Assembly: GCA_947625735.1 (NCBI GenBank)
Contig: CANQPL010000018.1
Location: 1 to 51,468 of the forward strand
DNA: 51,468 nt
Source: an uncultured Clostridia bacterium
GTDB taxonomy: Bacteria; Bacillota; Clostridia; Oscillospirales; Ruminococcaceae
Direction of reading: 5' to 3'
Made by a program: the position numbers and the translations under genes. The notes under the pieces were generated by a model that was given only the letters and a program-made list of their open reading frames with translations, had not been told where the DNA came from and did no database searches. This document shows positions 1 through 8,954 of this stretch, piece after piece (position 1 is the first letter of the stretch; each line of letters opens with the position of its first letter).

Positions 1-26
1 ATTCTACCACAAAACTCTTCCTAAAG

Positions 27-73
27 TAAATTCCATTTCTAAATTCCACTGTGGAATTTACTTTGGGAATTTA
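27..73. promoter_or_regulatory. Symmetric four-half-site operator-like array
   Basis: Four 8-bp half-sites lie at exact 13-bp steps: TAAATTCC at 27-34 and 40-47, then its reverse complement GGAATTTA at 53-60 and 66-73. The whole array is symmetric about base 50, and the inner pair forms a perfect 10-bp inverted repeat (40-49 / 51-60). It lies about 40 bp upstream of the -35 box of the regulator gene. This arrangement suits cooperative binding of two dimers. The binding protein is not known; the downstream XRE regulator, or a regulator of a gene left of the window, are candidates. Confidence 0.6.
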
Positions 74-110
74 CGAAGCATATATTTTCATTAAAAATTT
101 GTCAAATCTC

Positions 111-139
111 TTGACATTTTCGGAAGAATATGGTATGAT
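111..139 (+). promoter_or_regulatory. Sigma-A promoter of the Ter-type operon
   Basis: TTGACA at 111-116 and TATGAT at 134-139 are separated by exactly 17 bp. Transcription would start near 146, leaving a leader of about 110 nt before the XRE gene. Confidence 0.8.
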
Positions 140-258
140 AAGTTATATTAAGGCAAAAACAAGTCATTTTGACATCTTTTTCCTTAATTTTAGCATGAAA
201 AGATGTTTTTTCGAGATATCCGGAAGAACACCCGAAATTAAAAAGGGGGTGCATGACG

Positions 259-651
259 ATGCTTACAAAACTCACCGATGAAGAAAAAGAAAGCTACTGC
301 ATAAAGCTCGCATCTCACATGAAAAGGCTCAGAGCGGTGGTAGGCTATACACAGGACGATCTGGAAGCCCTCAGCGGCATTTCAAAGGAACGCATCTCCC
401 GTATCGAAAACGGCGCTTTTGTTATGAGATGGTCCCAGTTTGTAAGCTTCATGATGGTTTTTTATATGAATTCCAACTCTAAAGAGTACCTTGTGGCATC
501 AAAAATACTTACACCCAGACTTTTACAGGCTCTCCAGATGAAGGACGACCATGTGCCGCCGGATATACTTATCCCAATCAGCGACTCCCTTACAAGGGAA
601 TTTAATACAGAATTTAAAAGTCAGAGCCAAAGGCTCGGCAGCGATGAATGA
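259..651 (+). CDS. XRE-family HTH transcriptional regulator
   Basis: A DNA-binding protein of 130 residues. Residues 10-65 form a Cro/C1-type helix-turn-helix (positions read LRAVVGYTQDDLEALSGIS then RISRIENG), the classic XRE signature. The C-terminal half has no recognised domain. Two in-frame ATGs exist (253 and 259); the GGGGG ribosome site at 245-249 is properly spaced only for 259, which I chose. It is the first gene of the Ter-type operon, 18 bp before the vWA gene, and probably controls that operon, perhaps through the symmetric array at 27-73. Family assignment is firm; the target is inferred. Confidence 0.85.
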   Translation: MLTKLTDEEKESYCIKLASHMKRLRAVVGYTQDDLEALSGISKERISRIENGAFVMRWSQFVSFMMVFYMNSNSKEYLVASKILTPRLLQALQMKDDHVPPDILIPISDSLTREFNTEFKSQSQRLGSDE

Positions 652-669
652 TCAAGGAGTGTGTTAATC

Positions 670-1317
670 ATGTCGGATTTTAACAGACGTCTGCCTGTGT
701 ACCTGCTGCTTGACTGCTCGGGCTCCATGATGGGAGAACCGATCGAAGCGGTAAGACAGGGCATAAAAACCCTTCTCTCAGAACTGAGGAGCGACCCTCA
801 GGCGCTGGAAACTGCTTATCTTTCCGTTATAACCTTTGACAGCAGCGCAAGACAGATCGTTCCTCTTACGGAGCTTATGAACTTTAAGGAGCCGCAGATC
901 TCCGCAGGCGGTGCAACCGCTATGGGAGAGGCTCTCATGGTGCTTATGGACTGCATTAATTCAGAGGTGAGAAAGTCCTCAGAAACACATAAAGGCGACT
1001 GGAGACCGCTGGTTTTTATCCTGACCGACGGCTCCCCTACTGATACAGAACGCTTCAACACTGCTGCGGGCGAGCTTAAAAATGCAAAGATCGCTAATAT
1101 CATTGCCTGCGCTGCGGGCGCAAACGCACGGACAGAATATCTTAAAAGGATAACCGAAAGCGTTCTGATGATGAATACTCTTTCGGCAGGTGATCTTTCC
1201 CGTTTCTTTGCGTGGGTATCAGGCTCTGTAAAGATGTCCTCAAAGAGCCTTGACGCAAAGCCCGGCGCAGCATTTGAGCTTCCGCCCCCGCCGCAGGGCT
1301 TTGTGATCGTTCCGTAA
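670..1317 (+). CDS. terY: TerY-like von Willebrand factor A domain protein
   Basis: A cytoplasmic vWA protein of 215 residues, close to the size of TerY. The metal-ion-dependent adhesion site is visible: DCSGS near residues 14-18, the Thr in the GGATAMGE segment, and TDGSP near 119-123. The start is the ATG at 670, 10 nt after AGGAG; the upstream in-frame GTG at 661 is too close to that site. In known Ter systems TerY works with a PP2C phosphatase and a kinase (the TerY-P triad), and exactly those two genes follow here. TerY is thought to scaffold metal-dependent signalling complexes. The binding partner is inferred. Confidence 0.85.
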   Translation: MSDFNRRLPVYLLLDCSGSMMGEPIEAVRQGIKTLLSELRSDPQALETAYLSVITFDSSARQIVPLTELMNFKEPQISAGGATAMGEALMVLMDCINSEVRKSSETHKGDWRPLVFILTDGSPTDTERFNTAAGELKNAKIANIIACAAGANARTEYLKRITESVLMMNTLSAGDLSRFFAWVSGSVKMSSKSLDAKPGAAFELPPPPQGFVIVP

Positions 1318-1341
1318 GCCAAGCCGAAAGGAGGACTTAAA

Positions 1342-2682
1342 TTGTCCCCTGAAATAAGATTTGTTGTAGTTCCCGACCAATTTCCCGAGTCGGAAACCCC
1401 TATCCCCACTGCACCGCAGGACAACACCGAGCCTGCCCATATACAGCAGCAGAATGCGCCCAAAGAAACCCCTCCCCTTGACAGCGAAGCTGTAGTCGCT
1501 CATACTGCGGGAATGTGGAAATATGTACCCGTTTGCGCCGATGAACCAGAACCCGCTCCCGAATATCTCAATACCCTTGAGGAATACTGCGGGAGCAGAG
1601 TCACCGCCGCAAGAGTGCGGGGAAAAAAGCATAAGCATGAGGGTACAAACTGCGATGACTGGTACGAAACTGCATATCTGGGAGATATTACCATTGCAGC
1701 AGTTTCAGACGGCGCAGGCTCTAAGGTACTTTCACGGATAGGGGCAAGAGAATCGTGCAGGGCGGCTGTCAATTCGATAAAGGCACAGCTTGACAGCCTG
1801 ATGAGGGTCTATCCCCGTCTTACCGCTGATCTTTGCGGTGAGCTTACAGGAAAGGACTTTACCGAAGCCTGCGGCCGTATTGCAGAGGTGCTTCAGAATG
1901 CGGTCAACAGCGCTTTCCTGTCGGTAGAAGCCGCCTTTCGTCAAAGATGCACCGATGAAAAATATACCCGACTTATGGGACGTCCGCCCGTGCTTACCGA
2001 TTTTGCCGCAACATTGCTTGCTGCGGCGGTGATACCCCTTGAAAACGGTGAACGGCTCTTTGTCACCTGTCAGATAGGAGACGGAATGATCGCTCTTATT
2101 GATACAGAGGGGGATATGAGCGAATGTATAAAGCCCATGAGTATTCCGGACGGCGGCGATTTTTCGGGAGAGACGGAATTTCTCACCTCTGAAAAAATGC
2201 GGAGCAGGGACGCTCTCAGGGCAAGAACAAAAATATCAAGAAATAAATCGGATCTGCTGCTGCTTATGACAGACGGCGTGTGCGATGATTATTTCCCCGA
2301 CAAAAGGGAGCTTATAAGGCTTTATTTCGACCTCATCGCAAACGGGATACTTCCGTCAGGAAAAACATCTGCCGGCATAACACCCGAACAGCTCCGCTTT
2401 TACAAAGCTCTCCCCCCTCCCGCATCATATCCGTGGGTAAACGATCCCGCAGTCAGACTGCCCCTCAGATATACAAAAAAAATATGCGAAACTGCAAATG
2501 TTTCCTATGAGGAATTATGGAATAACCGTCCCGCACTGGAGCTTGGGGCAATAGAGCTGGAGGAAATGTCAGCCGCTGACGATCGGAGTATGCGGCTCAG
2601 AATGTGGCTTGATAATTATGTGGAAAGAGGTTCTTTTGACGACCGCACTCTGGTAATTGTGCAGATGAAGAATAAGGGGTGA
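1342..2682 (+). CDS. PP2C-family protein serine/threonine phosphatase
   Basis: A metal-dependent phosphatase of 446 residues starting at TTG, seven bases after AAAGGAGG. Residues 1-85 form a proline-rich, poorly conserved extension. The PP2C core begins near residue 100: NCDDW (103-107), then SDGAG (122-126) with a metal-binding Asp, a GDG segment in the middle, LLLMTDGVCDD with the second Asp, and DDRTLVIV near the C-terminus. It stands between TerY-like and kinase genes and should oppose that kinase. An insert separates the central and last motifs. No transmembrane segment is seen, so it is cytosolic. Confidence 0.85.
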   Translation: MSPEIRFVVVPDQFPESETPIPTAPQDNTEPAHIQQQNAPKETPPLDSEAVVAHTAGMWKYVPVCADEPEPAPEYLNTLEEYCGSRVTAARVRGKKHKHEGTNCDDWYETAYLGDITIAAVSDGAGSKVLSRIGARESCRAAVNSIKAQLDSLMRVYPRLTADLCGELTGKDFTEACGRIAEVLQNAVNSAFLSVEAAFRQRCTDEKYTRLMGRPPVLTDFAATLLAAAVIPLENGERLFVTCQIGDGMIALIDTEGDMSECIKPMSIPDGGDFSGETEFLTSEKMRSRDALRARTKISRNKSDLLLLMTDGVCDDYFPDKRELIRLYFDLIANGILPSGKTSAGITPEQLRFYKALPPPASYPWVNDPAVRLPLRYTKKICETANVSYEELWNNRPALELGAIELEEMSAADDRSMRLRMWLDNYVERGSFDDRTLVIVQMKNKG

Positions 2683-2686
2683 TAAC

Positions 2687-4174
2687 ATGGAAAGGACTGC
2701 CGAAGCCATTCTTACGGACGGCAGAAGGCTGCCTTATGTGATAAAGGACGACCCGCCGAGAGGCGGCATGAAATACACCTATTTTGCCCCTGACCGCTCC
2801 TATGTGGTGCAGTTTTTCAATGACCCGAAAAATGCTGCCGACCCCAATCTCAGAAAACGGATAGAAGCCATTATCGGTAAGTATAATCCCACTCTCTCAG
2901 AGGAGGAGGGAGGCGCAAGGGGCGGTACAAAGGCTGCGGCGGATTACTTTGCAGGCAAATTCTGCTGGCCATTTGCAATAGTACAGTCCCCCGAATTCGG
3001 CATAGTCTGTCCTGCATATCCGTCCGATTTCTTATTTTCCGACAATGCAAGCATCTATCCTCAGATGAGCAAGGATCTTAAAGGCAAGGACAAGAAAAGC
3101 AAGTGGTTCACCTCCGAAAAGCTCAGACAGATCATGAAAGAACGTGAGCTGGGGGATTTCCGCTCAATGCTCTGTATCTCCATAAATCTTGCAAGAGCCG
3201 TAAGACGTATGCATTCGGCGGGACTTGCACATTCCGATCTGTCCTGCAACAATGTGCTGATAGACCCTATAAGCGGCGGGTGTGTGGTAATTGATATTGA
3301 TTCACTTGTAGTGCCGGGCATCTATCCCCCGGAGGTTATAGGCACAAGCGGGTATATCGCTCCCGAGGTGCTTACCACATTAGGACTGCCCTTTGGCGAC
3401 CCGAAGAGGAATCTTCCCAATGCACGCACGGATCTTCATGCTTTAGCGGTGCTTATCTATGAATATCTGCTGTTCCGTCACCCTCTTTCGGGACCTAAGA
3501 TATATTCAAAGGATCCCGATGAGGACGAGTATCTCTCAAAAGGAGAAAAAGCCCTGTTTATCGAAAACCCTTATGACAGGAGCAACCGCCCTCCCGATCT
3601 GGCGATAACCATAAGCGATCTGGGGCGGTCACTGGAAAGCCTGTTTCTCAGGGCTTTTGTGGACGGTCTGCATTGTCCCGATGAACGTCCTACCGCTATG
3701 GAATGGGAGAAAGCTCTTGTGGGAGCATTTGACCTGCTGCACCCCTGCGAAAACCCCAACTGCGCCGCAGGCTGGTTTATCCTCCATGACCCCGCAAAGC
3801 CCGTCTGTCCCTTCTGCGGCACTAAGGTCCGCCCTGAAAATATCGTCCGCTTTCATCTGAAAAGCCGAATGAGAGGCAGTCCCGGTCAGTGGAAGGAAGC
3901 AGGTGTCATAAATGTATACCACAATATGCCCCTGTTTAAATGGCACATATACTCCGATGTATTTCCCGATGAAAAGGCGGACAGAAGCATGGCTGCATAT
4001 GTGTGCAGGGTGAACGGCGAGTTTTTGCTGGTAAACAGATCGGTACACTCAATGAGATCCCCCGGCGGCAATATCGTTCCCCCCGGACAAGCCATAAGAT
4101 TAAAGGACGGCGCAGTTTTTTTGATGTCCGATGAGGAAACGGGCTGTCTTTGTGAAGTTTCCTGCGGCAGATAG
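2687..4174 (+). CDS. Ser/Thr-type protein kinase with zinc ribbon (TerY-P triad)
   Basis: A kinase-fold protein of 495 residues. The catalytic loop reads HSDLSCNN (182-189), replacing the usual HRDLKxxN, and the metal-binding motif is DID (203-205) instead of DFG; GTSGYIAPE (219-227) is the activation-segment end. A glycine loop is only weakly present near GGMKYTYF (26-33). A four-cysteine ribbon follows (C355, C360, C375, C378), then a beta-rich tail of about 100 residues. Catalytic Asp and Asn are kept, so activity is likely. It follows the PP2C gene by 4 bp and is the third member of the triad. Confidence 0.85.
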   Translation: MERTAEAILTDGRRLPYVIKDDPPRGGMKYTYFAPDRSYVVQFFNDPKNAADPNLRKRIEAIIGKYNPTLSEEEGGARGGTKAAADYFAGKFCWPFAIVQSPEFGIVCPAYPSDFLFSDNASIYPQMSKDLKGKDKKSKWFTSEKLRQIMKERELGDFRSMLCISINLARAVRRMHSAGLAHSDLSCNNVLIDPISGGCVVIDIDSLVVPGIYPPEVIGTSGYIAPEVLTTLGLPFGDPKRNLPNARTDLHALAVLIYEYLLFRHPLSGPKIYSKDPDEDEYLSKGEKALFIENPYDRSNRPPDLAITISDLGRSLESLFLRAFVDGLHCPDERPTAMEWEKALVGAFDLLHPCENPNCAAGWFILHDPAKPVCPFCGTKVRPENIVRFHLKSRMRGSPGQWKEAGVINVYHNMPLFKWHIYSDVFPDEKADRSMAAYVCRVNGEFLLVNRSVHSMRSPGGNIVPPGQAIRLKDGAVFLMSDEETGCLCEVSCGR

Positions 4175-4270
4175 CCACAGCTTTAACAGCTTAAGATCCT
4201 GTTTTGTATCCCCGGATAATAAACAGGCTTTTAAATAAACATATTTTATAATCACGAAAGGAAATGTAAA

Positions 4271-6868
4271 ATGAAGTTTAACGGTTTGACAGCGGCGGAG
4301 GTTGAGGAAAGCCGTAAAAAATACGGCTCCAACGTCCTTACGCAAATACCGCCCGACCCGCTGTGGAAGAAGATCTTAGAGGGCTTTAAGGACCCTATGA
4401 TAATGATACTTCTTGTGGCTCTGGCAGTTCAGGTGGTAATGTTCTTTCTGGGTGAGACGGAATGGTATGAGCCTGTAGGCGTACTCATCGCCATAGTCAT
4501 TGCAAACGGCGTTTCCAGCGTCAGCGAGAGCAAGCAGGAGGGCAAGGCTTCCGCTCTCAAAGCTGAGGAGGAGGCAAAGGAAACGGCAAAGGTCGTCCGT
4601 GACGGCGCACTTACCGAGATACACGCAAGCGAGATCGTTGTAGGTGATATCGTCTATCTCCAGGCAGGCGACAAGCTGCCCGCAGACGGCGAGATAGTTG
4701 AGGGCGATATTAAAGTCGATCAGGCTGCGCTCAACGGCGAAACAGAGGAAGCCGAAAAGCTGCCTCTCCCCGAGGGCGGCTCCTATGATACCAAGGATCT
4801 GCTCAATAAATATTATGCCTACAGAGGTACTGTTGTCTGCGGCGGCGAGGCTTATATGCAGGTAAAGGTAGTAGGCGACAAGACCCTTTTCGGTGAGCTT
4901 GCACTTGAAGTGCAGGAGGATACAAGAGAAACGCCCCTCCAGGTAAAGCTCGGTATGCTTGCAAAGCAGATCTCCACATTCGGCTATATCGGCGCAATAT
5001 GCATCGTTGTGGGAATTATGGCAAGAACGCTCCTTACAGGCGATATCCCGTCAGACATATACGGCTGGATAAATCTTATCCTTGGTGCTGTTACCGTTGC
5101 GGTAACTATCATTGTGTGTGCAGTACCCGAGGGTCTGCCGATGCTCACCTCTATACTGCTTTCGTTCCAGAGTCTTAAAATGGCAAAGGATAATGTCCTT
5201 GTAAGAAAGATAAACGGTCTTGAAACGGCGGGAAGCCTTTCTATCCTGTTCAGCGACAAGACAGGTACTATTACCGAGGGCAGACTTTCGGTAGTTGAGA
5301 TGTCCGCAGGCAGCGGAAAGGTGTTCAGCTCACTTTCCGAGATGAATACAACTCTTGCGGATAATGTCATTACGGGTATCGGCGTCAACAACAGTGCCTC
5401 CTGCGGAAAGGACGGCAGCGTTATCGGCGGCAACAGCACTGACAGAGCGCTTATGACATTCCTTTCAGAATCTAAGGTAACCGACAGGCTTGAGGGAGCA
5501 AAGATAAAGTCGTTCAACGCTTTTGATTCAACTAAGAAAAGCTCAAGCGTTATCATCGAAAAGGACGGCAAATCCTTTACCTATGTAAAGGGCGCACCTG
5601 AAAAGATAATCGAAAGATGTACCCACTTCATGGACGAAAACGGCAATGTAAAGGAATTTACCGACAAGCAGACAATTATCTCCTATATAGATGCTCAGGC
5701 GTCCCGCTCAATGAGACTTCTTGCGGCTGCCATGAGAGAGGGAGAAAAGGACGATGAGGGGCTTACGCTGCTCTGTGTTCTCTCCATAAGAGATAATGTC
5801 CGCAAGGAGGCAGTAGACGCCATTAAAGAGGTGCAGAATGCGGGCATACAGGTAGTAATGGTAACGGGCGACAGAAAGGAAACTGCCTGTGCAATTGCAA
5901 GAGAAGCAGGACTGCTTACAAAGGATACAGATGTAGCCCTTACCTCTGCTGAGCTTGCTGCAAAGACTGATGAGGAGCTTAAAGCTCTGCTGCCCGATCT
6001 GAGGGTAGTTTCCCGTGCGCTTCCTACCGATAAGAGCAGACTGGTAAAGGCAGCCCAAGAGCTGAACCTTGTAGTCGGCATGACAGGTGACGGCGTAAAC
6101 GACTCCCCCGCCCTCAAAAAAGCGGACGTGGGCTTTGCTATGGGCAGCGGCACGGAAGTCGCAAAGGAAGCGGGAGATATTACCATTCTCGACGACAATT
6201 TCTCCTCCATTGCAAAGGCTATCCTCTACGGCAGAACCATGTTCAAAAGCATAAGAAAATTCCTTATTTTTCAGCTTACTGTTAATGTGGCAGCAGTACT
6301 CACCTGCTTTATAGGCCCTCTTATGGGCGAAAATGAGATAATGACGGTTATCCAGCTGCTGTTTGTAAACCTTGCAATGGATACGCTTGCGGCTATTGCA
6401 TTCGGCAGCGAGCCTGCACTTAAAGAATATATGAAGGACAAGCCCATTCCCAGAAGCGAAAGCATTGTCACAAAGGGAATGCTCACCGAAATAATTATCA
6501 GCGCACTGTATATCACCTGCGTCTGTCTTGCGGTAAGATTCCTGCCCGCTCTCAGCTCTGTCCTCAGTCCTTCTATAGACACAACTTATCTCAATTCTGC
6601 GGTATTTGCAACCTTTATGATGGCTATTACCTTTAACGGATTCAACGCAAGAACTGAGCATCTGAACGTGTTTGAGGGAATAGGCAGAAACAGGAATTTC
6701 CTCATCGTAATGCTTACTATCCTTGCAGTACAGTTTGTATTTGTAACATTCGGCGGTGCAGCATTGAGTGTAGAGCCTCTTTCGGCTATGACATGGCTCA
6801 TCTGTTTTGCACTGGCATTTATGGTGATACCTATAGATATCATCAGAAAGGCTGTTTCAAAAAAGTAA
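4271..6868 (+). CDS. Calcium-type P-type ATPase (PMCA-like)
   Basis: A membrane cation pump of 865 residues, the normal length for bacterial PMCA-type Ca2+ ATPases. The phosphorylation motif DKTGT starts at D329; PEGLP (286-290) in the transmembrane ion site and TGDGVND in the hinge are intact. The actuator motif is NGET (155-158) rather than TGES. About ten membrane segments are predicted, with pairs near residues 42-80, 238-295 and several after 650. The gap of 96 bp after the kinase has a weak stem (4198-4204 / 4221-4227) but no convincing promoter, so it is probably cotranscribed. Ter systems often include calcium handling; the ion is inferred from the family. Confidence 0.88.
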   Translation: MKFNGLTAAEVEESRKKYGSNVLTQIPPDPLWKKILEGFKDPMIMILLVALAVQVVMFFLGETEWYEPVGVLIAIVIANGVSSVSESKQEGKASALKAEEEAKETAKVVRDGALTEIHASEIVVGDIVYLQAGDKLPADGEIVEGDIKVDQAALNGETEEAEKLPLPEGGSYDTKDLLNKYYAYRGTVVCGGEAYMQVKVVGDKTLFGELALEVQEDTRETPLQVKLGMLAKQISTFGYIGAICIVVGIMARTLLTGDIPSDIYGWINLILGAVTVAVTIIVCAVPEGLPMLTSILLSFQSLKMAKDNVLVRKINGLETAGSLSILFSDKTGTITEGRLSVVEMSAGSGKVFSSLSEMNTTLADNVITGIGVNNSASCGKDGSVIGGNSTDRALMTFLSESKVTDRLEGAKIKSFNAFDSTKKSSSVIIEKDGKSFTYVKGAPEKIIERCTHFMDENGNVKEFTDKQTIISYIDAQASRSMRLLAAAMREGEKDDEGLTLLCVLSIRDNVRKEAVDAIKEVQNAGIQVVMVTGDRKETACAIAREAGLLTKDTDVALTSAELAAKTDEELKALLPDLRVVSRALPTDKSRLVKAAQELNLVVGMTGDGVNDSPALKKADVGFAMGSGTEVAKEAGDITILDDNFSSIAKAILYGRTMFKSIRKFLIFQLTVNVAAVLTCFIGPLMGENEIMTVIQLLFVNLAMDTLAAIAFGSEPALKEYMKDKPIPRSESIVTKGMLTEIIISALYITCVCLAVRFLPALSSVLSPSIDTTYLNSAVFATFMMAITFNGFNARTEHLNVFEGIGRNRNFLIVMLTILAVQFVFVTFGGAALSVEPLSAMTWLICFALAFMVIPIDIIRKAVSKK

Positions 6869-6909
6869 ATGACCTGTTAAGCAGGTAAAATAAAAAGGAG
6901 GAATTTAAA

Positions 6910-7488
6910 ATGGCAGTAAATTTAACTAAAGGACAGAAGGTAGACCTTACCAAAACAAACCCCGGACTTAAAAATATCGTGGTAGGTCTGGGCTGGGATA
7001 CCAACAAATATGACGGCGGCTCAGACTTTGACCTTGATGCGGCTGCATTCCTGCTTAAAGGGGACGGAAAGGTGAACGCAGACAGCGACTTTATCTTCTA
7101 TGGCAACTTAAAGCATGAAAGCGGTTCTGTAGAGCATATGGGCGACAACCTTACAGGCGCAGGTGACGGCGATGACGAGCAGATAAGGATTGATCTTTCA
7201 AAGGTGCCTGCAAACATCGAAAAGATAGACTTTTCCGTTACCATTTATGATGCTGAGGAGCGCAGACAGAATTTCGGTCAGGTAAGCAACGCCTATATCC
7301 GCATCTTCAACGAGGCAGACGGTACAGAGCTTCTCCATTTCGATCTGGGCGAGGATTTCTCAATTGAAACAGCTGTTGTGGTTGCAGAGCTGTACAAGCA
7401 TAACGGCGAATGGAAGTTCAATGCCATAGGCAGCGGCTTCGGCGGAGGTCTGAAAGCACTTTGCCAGAACTTCGGCGTAAACGTATAA
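6910..7488 (+). CDS. terD: TerD-family calcium-binding stress protein, copy 1
   Basis: A TerD-domain protein of 192 residues, the standard length. It opens with the [13 protein letters not shown] segment, has GLGWDTN, and the acidic Ca2+-binding stretches [10 protein letters not shown] and [13 protein letters not shown]. TerD proteins bind calcium and act in tellurite, phage, colicin and envelope-stress resistance by an unresolved mechanism. RBS AAGGAGG sits just upstream. It is first of three tandem paralogs (gaps of 13 and 24 bp) directly after the P-ATPase. Copies 1 and 3 resemble each other most. Confidence 0.93.
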   Translation: MAVNLTKGQKVDLTKTNPGLKNIVVGLGWDTNKYDGGSDFDLDAAAFLLKGDGKVNADSDFIFYGNLKHESGSVEHMGDNLTGAGDGDDEQIRIDLSKVPANIEKIDFSVTIYDAEERRQNFGQVSNAYIRIFNEADGTELLHFDLGEDFSIETAVVVAELYKHNGEWKFNAIGSGFGGGLKALCQNFGVNV

Positions 7489-7501
7489 GGGGGCTTCTGT
7501 A

Positions 7502-8092
7502 ATGGCTGTAAATCTTAAAAAGGGTCAGAAGGTGGAGCTGCGCAAAAGCACAGGCGGCGAGCTGCGCAGGATAATGGTCGGTCTCGGCTGGGACGAGGTG
7601 CAGCGCCCAAGAGGTCTTTTTGCTCCCAAACCACAGGACATAGACTGTGATGCTTCTGCATTCTGCTGCATAGGCGGTCATCTGATGGGGGTAAACGACA
7701 TTGTATATTTCGGCAATCTTACCCACAAAACGGGAGCTGTCCGCCATATGGGCGACAATCTCACAGGTGCGGGTGCAGGCGACGATGAACAGATACTCAT
7801 TGACCTTTCTGCACTTCCTGCAAACTATGACAAGATCATAATGGTCGTAAATATCTACGAGGCAAGAGCAAGGAATCAGCACTTCGGCATGATCCGCAAT
7901 GCCTTTATCAGAGTCTGCGACGGCGAAACAAATCAGGAGCTTTGCAGATATAATCTTTCCGAAAATTATGACAACATGACCGCTATGGTTTTCGGCGAAG
8001 TTTACCGCTATAACGGCACATGGAAGTTTAACGCCATAGGTCAGGCTACCACCGATAACAGCATCGGCGAGCTTGCAAAGCGGTTTGCATGA
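7502..8092 (+). CDS. TerD-family protein, divergent TerZ-like copy
   Basis: The middle paralog, 196 residues. The first acidic motif differs from its neighbours: a short insert with basic and aromatic residues (RPRGLFAPKPQ) precedes DIDCDASAF, as in TerZ-like members. The second acidic motif, [13 protein letters not shown], is kept with Gly-Asp changed to Gly-Ala. It is richer in cysteine than copies 1 and 3. It probably forms mixed complexes with the flanking TerD copies; this is inferred from co-occurrence. Confidence 0.9.
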   Translation: MAVNLKKGQKVELRKSTGGELRRIMVGLGWDEVQRPRGLFAPKPQDIDCDASAFCCIGGHLMGVNDIVYFGNLTHKTGAVRHMGDNLTGAGAGDDEQILIDLSALPANYDKIIMVVNIYEARARNQHFGMIRNAFIRVCDGETNQELCRYNLSENYDNMTAMVFGEVYRYNGTWKFNAIGQATTDNSIGELAKRFA

Positions 8093-8116
8093 TATTCCGA
8101 AAGGAGCGTACTTGAA

Positions 8117-8701
8117 ATGGCTGTAAATCTTACAAAAGGACAGCGTGTGAGCCTTGACAAAAATATAACAAATGCGCTTATCGGTCTGGGCTGGGATACC
8201 AACCAATATGACGGCGGTGCAGACTTTGACCTTGATGCCTGTGCATTTATGCTGGGCGCCAACGGCAAGGTGAGAAGAGATGAGGATTTCGTATTTTACG
8301 GGAATCTTAAAAGCCCCGAGGGTGCTGTTACCCATACAGGCGACAACCTGACAGGCGAAGGGGACGGCGATGATGAGGTCATACTTATTGACCTTACAAA
8401 AGTGCCTGCTGATGTGCAGAAGATCGCCATTACGGTTACAATTTATGACGCACAGGTCAGAAATCAGAATTTCGGACAGGTTTCAAATGCCTATGTAAGA
8501 GTTGCACGTATGTCATCTCCCGATGATATGGTGGGTACAGAGGTGCTGAAATTTGATCTTGACGAGGAATTTTCCATTGAAACGGCAATTGTAGTATGTG
8601 AAATTTACAGAAGAGACGGCGAATGGAAATTCAATGCGGTAGGTTCGGGCTATCAGGGCGGTCTTGAAGCTCTTTGCAGAAACTACGGCGTAAACGTCTG
8701 A
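8117..8701 (+). CDS. terD: TerD-family calcium-binding stress protein, copy 3
   Basis: Third paralog, 194 residues, with [22 protein letters not shown] and [13 protein letters not shown], all calcium-site segments intact. It has an insert of a few residues (MSSPDDMVG) after NAYVRV compared with copy 1. An AAAGGAG ribosome site precedes the ATG. It ends the operon; a strong rho-independent terminator begins 29 bp after its stop. Confidence 0.93.
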   Translation: MAVNLTKGQRVSLDKNITNALIGLGWDTNQYDGGADFDLDACAFMLGANGKVRRDEDFVFYGNLKSPEGAVTHTGDNLTGEGDGDDEVILIDLTKVPADVQKIAITVTIYDAQVRNQNFGQVSNAYVRVARMSSPDDMVGTEVLKFDLDEEFSIETAIVVCEIYRRDGEWKFNAVGSGYQGGLEALCRNYGVNV

Positions 8702-8729
8702 TCTAAGTACGGCAGAGTAAACAGTAACA

Positions 8730-8768
8730 GCGGCTTCTCCGATCAATTTCAGAGAAGCCGCATTTTTA
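8730..8768 (+). terminator. Rho-independent terminator of the Ter-type operon
   Basis: GCGGCTTCTC (8730-8739) pairs perfectly with GAGAAGCCGC (8752-8761) around a 12-nt loop and is followed by ATTTTTAT. Confidence 0.88.
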
Positions 8769-8810
8769 TGTTCTGCCATAAACAGCAGATGAATCTTTCT
8801 TTTTATTTCC

Positions 8811-8839
8811 TTGACTTTACAGAAAATATGTAGTATAAT
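8811..8839 (+). promoter_or_regulatory. Sigma-A promoter of the CysK-like/Hen1/Pnkp unit
   Basis: TTGACT at 8811-8816 and TATAAT at 8834-8839 with a 17-bp spacer. The predicted transcript starts near 8846, about 110 nt before the CysK-like gene. Confidence 0.85.
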
Positions 8840-8954
8840 GATTTAGGAATGACGGATCACAGTCTGTTTTTACATAAACCTCATTTTTTCGGGCAGTGCT
8901 TCGGTCGATATTTGCAATTCTGCTATTTTTCTGTTTAAAAAGGAGACTATTCGT

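Noticed and set aside
51..281. Open frame of 76 codons before the first regulator
   Set aside because: It runs through the operator array and promoter, has no ribosome site and overlaps the real gene.
4198..4252. Terminator and promoter between the kinase and P-ATPase genes
   Set aside because: The stem is only 7 bp with a long loop and no T-run, and the TATAAT at 4247-4252 has no -35 box and lies too close to the start codon.
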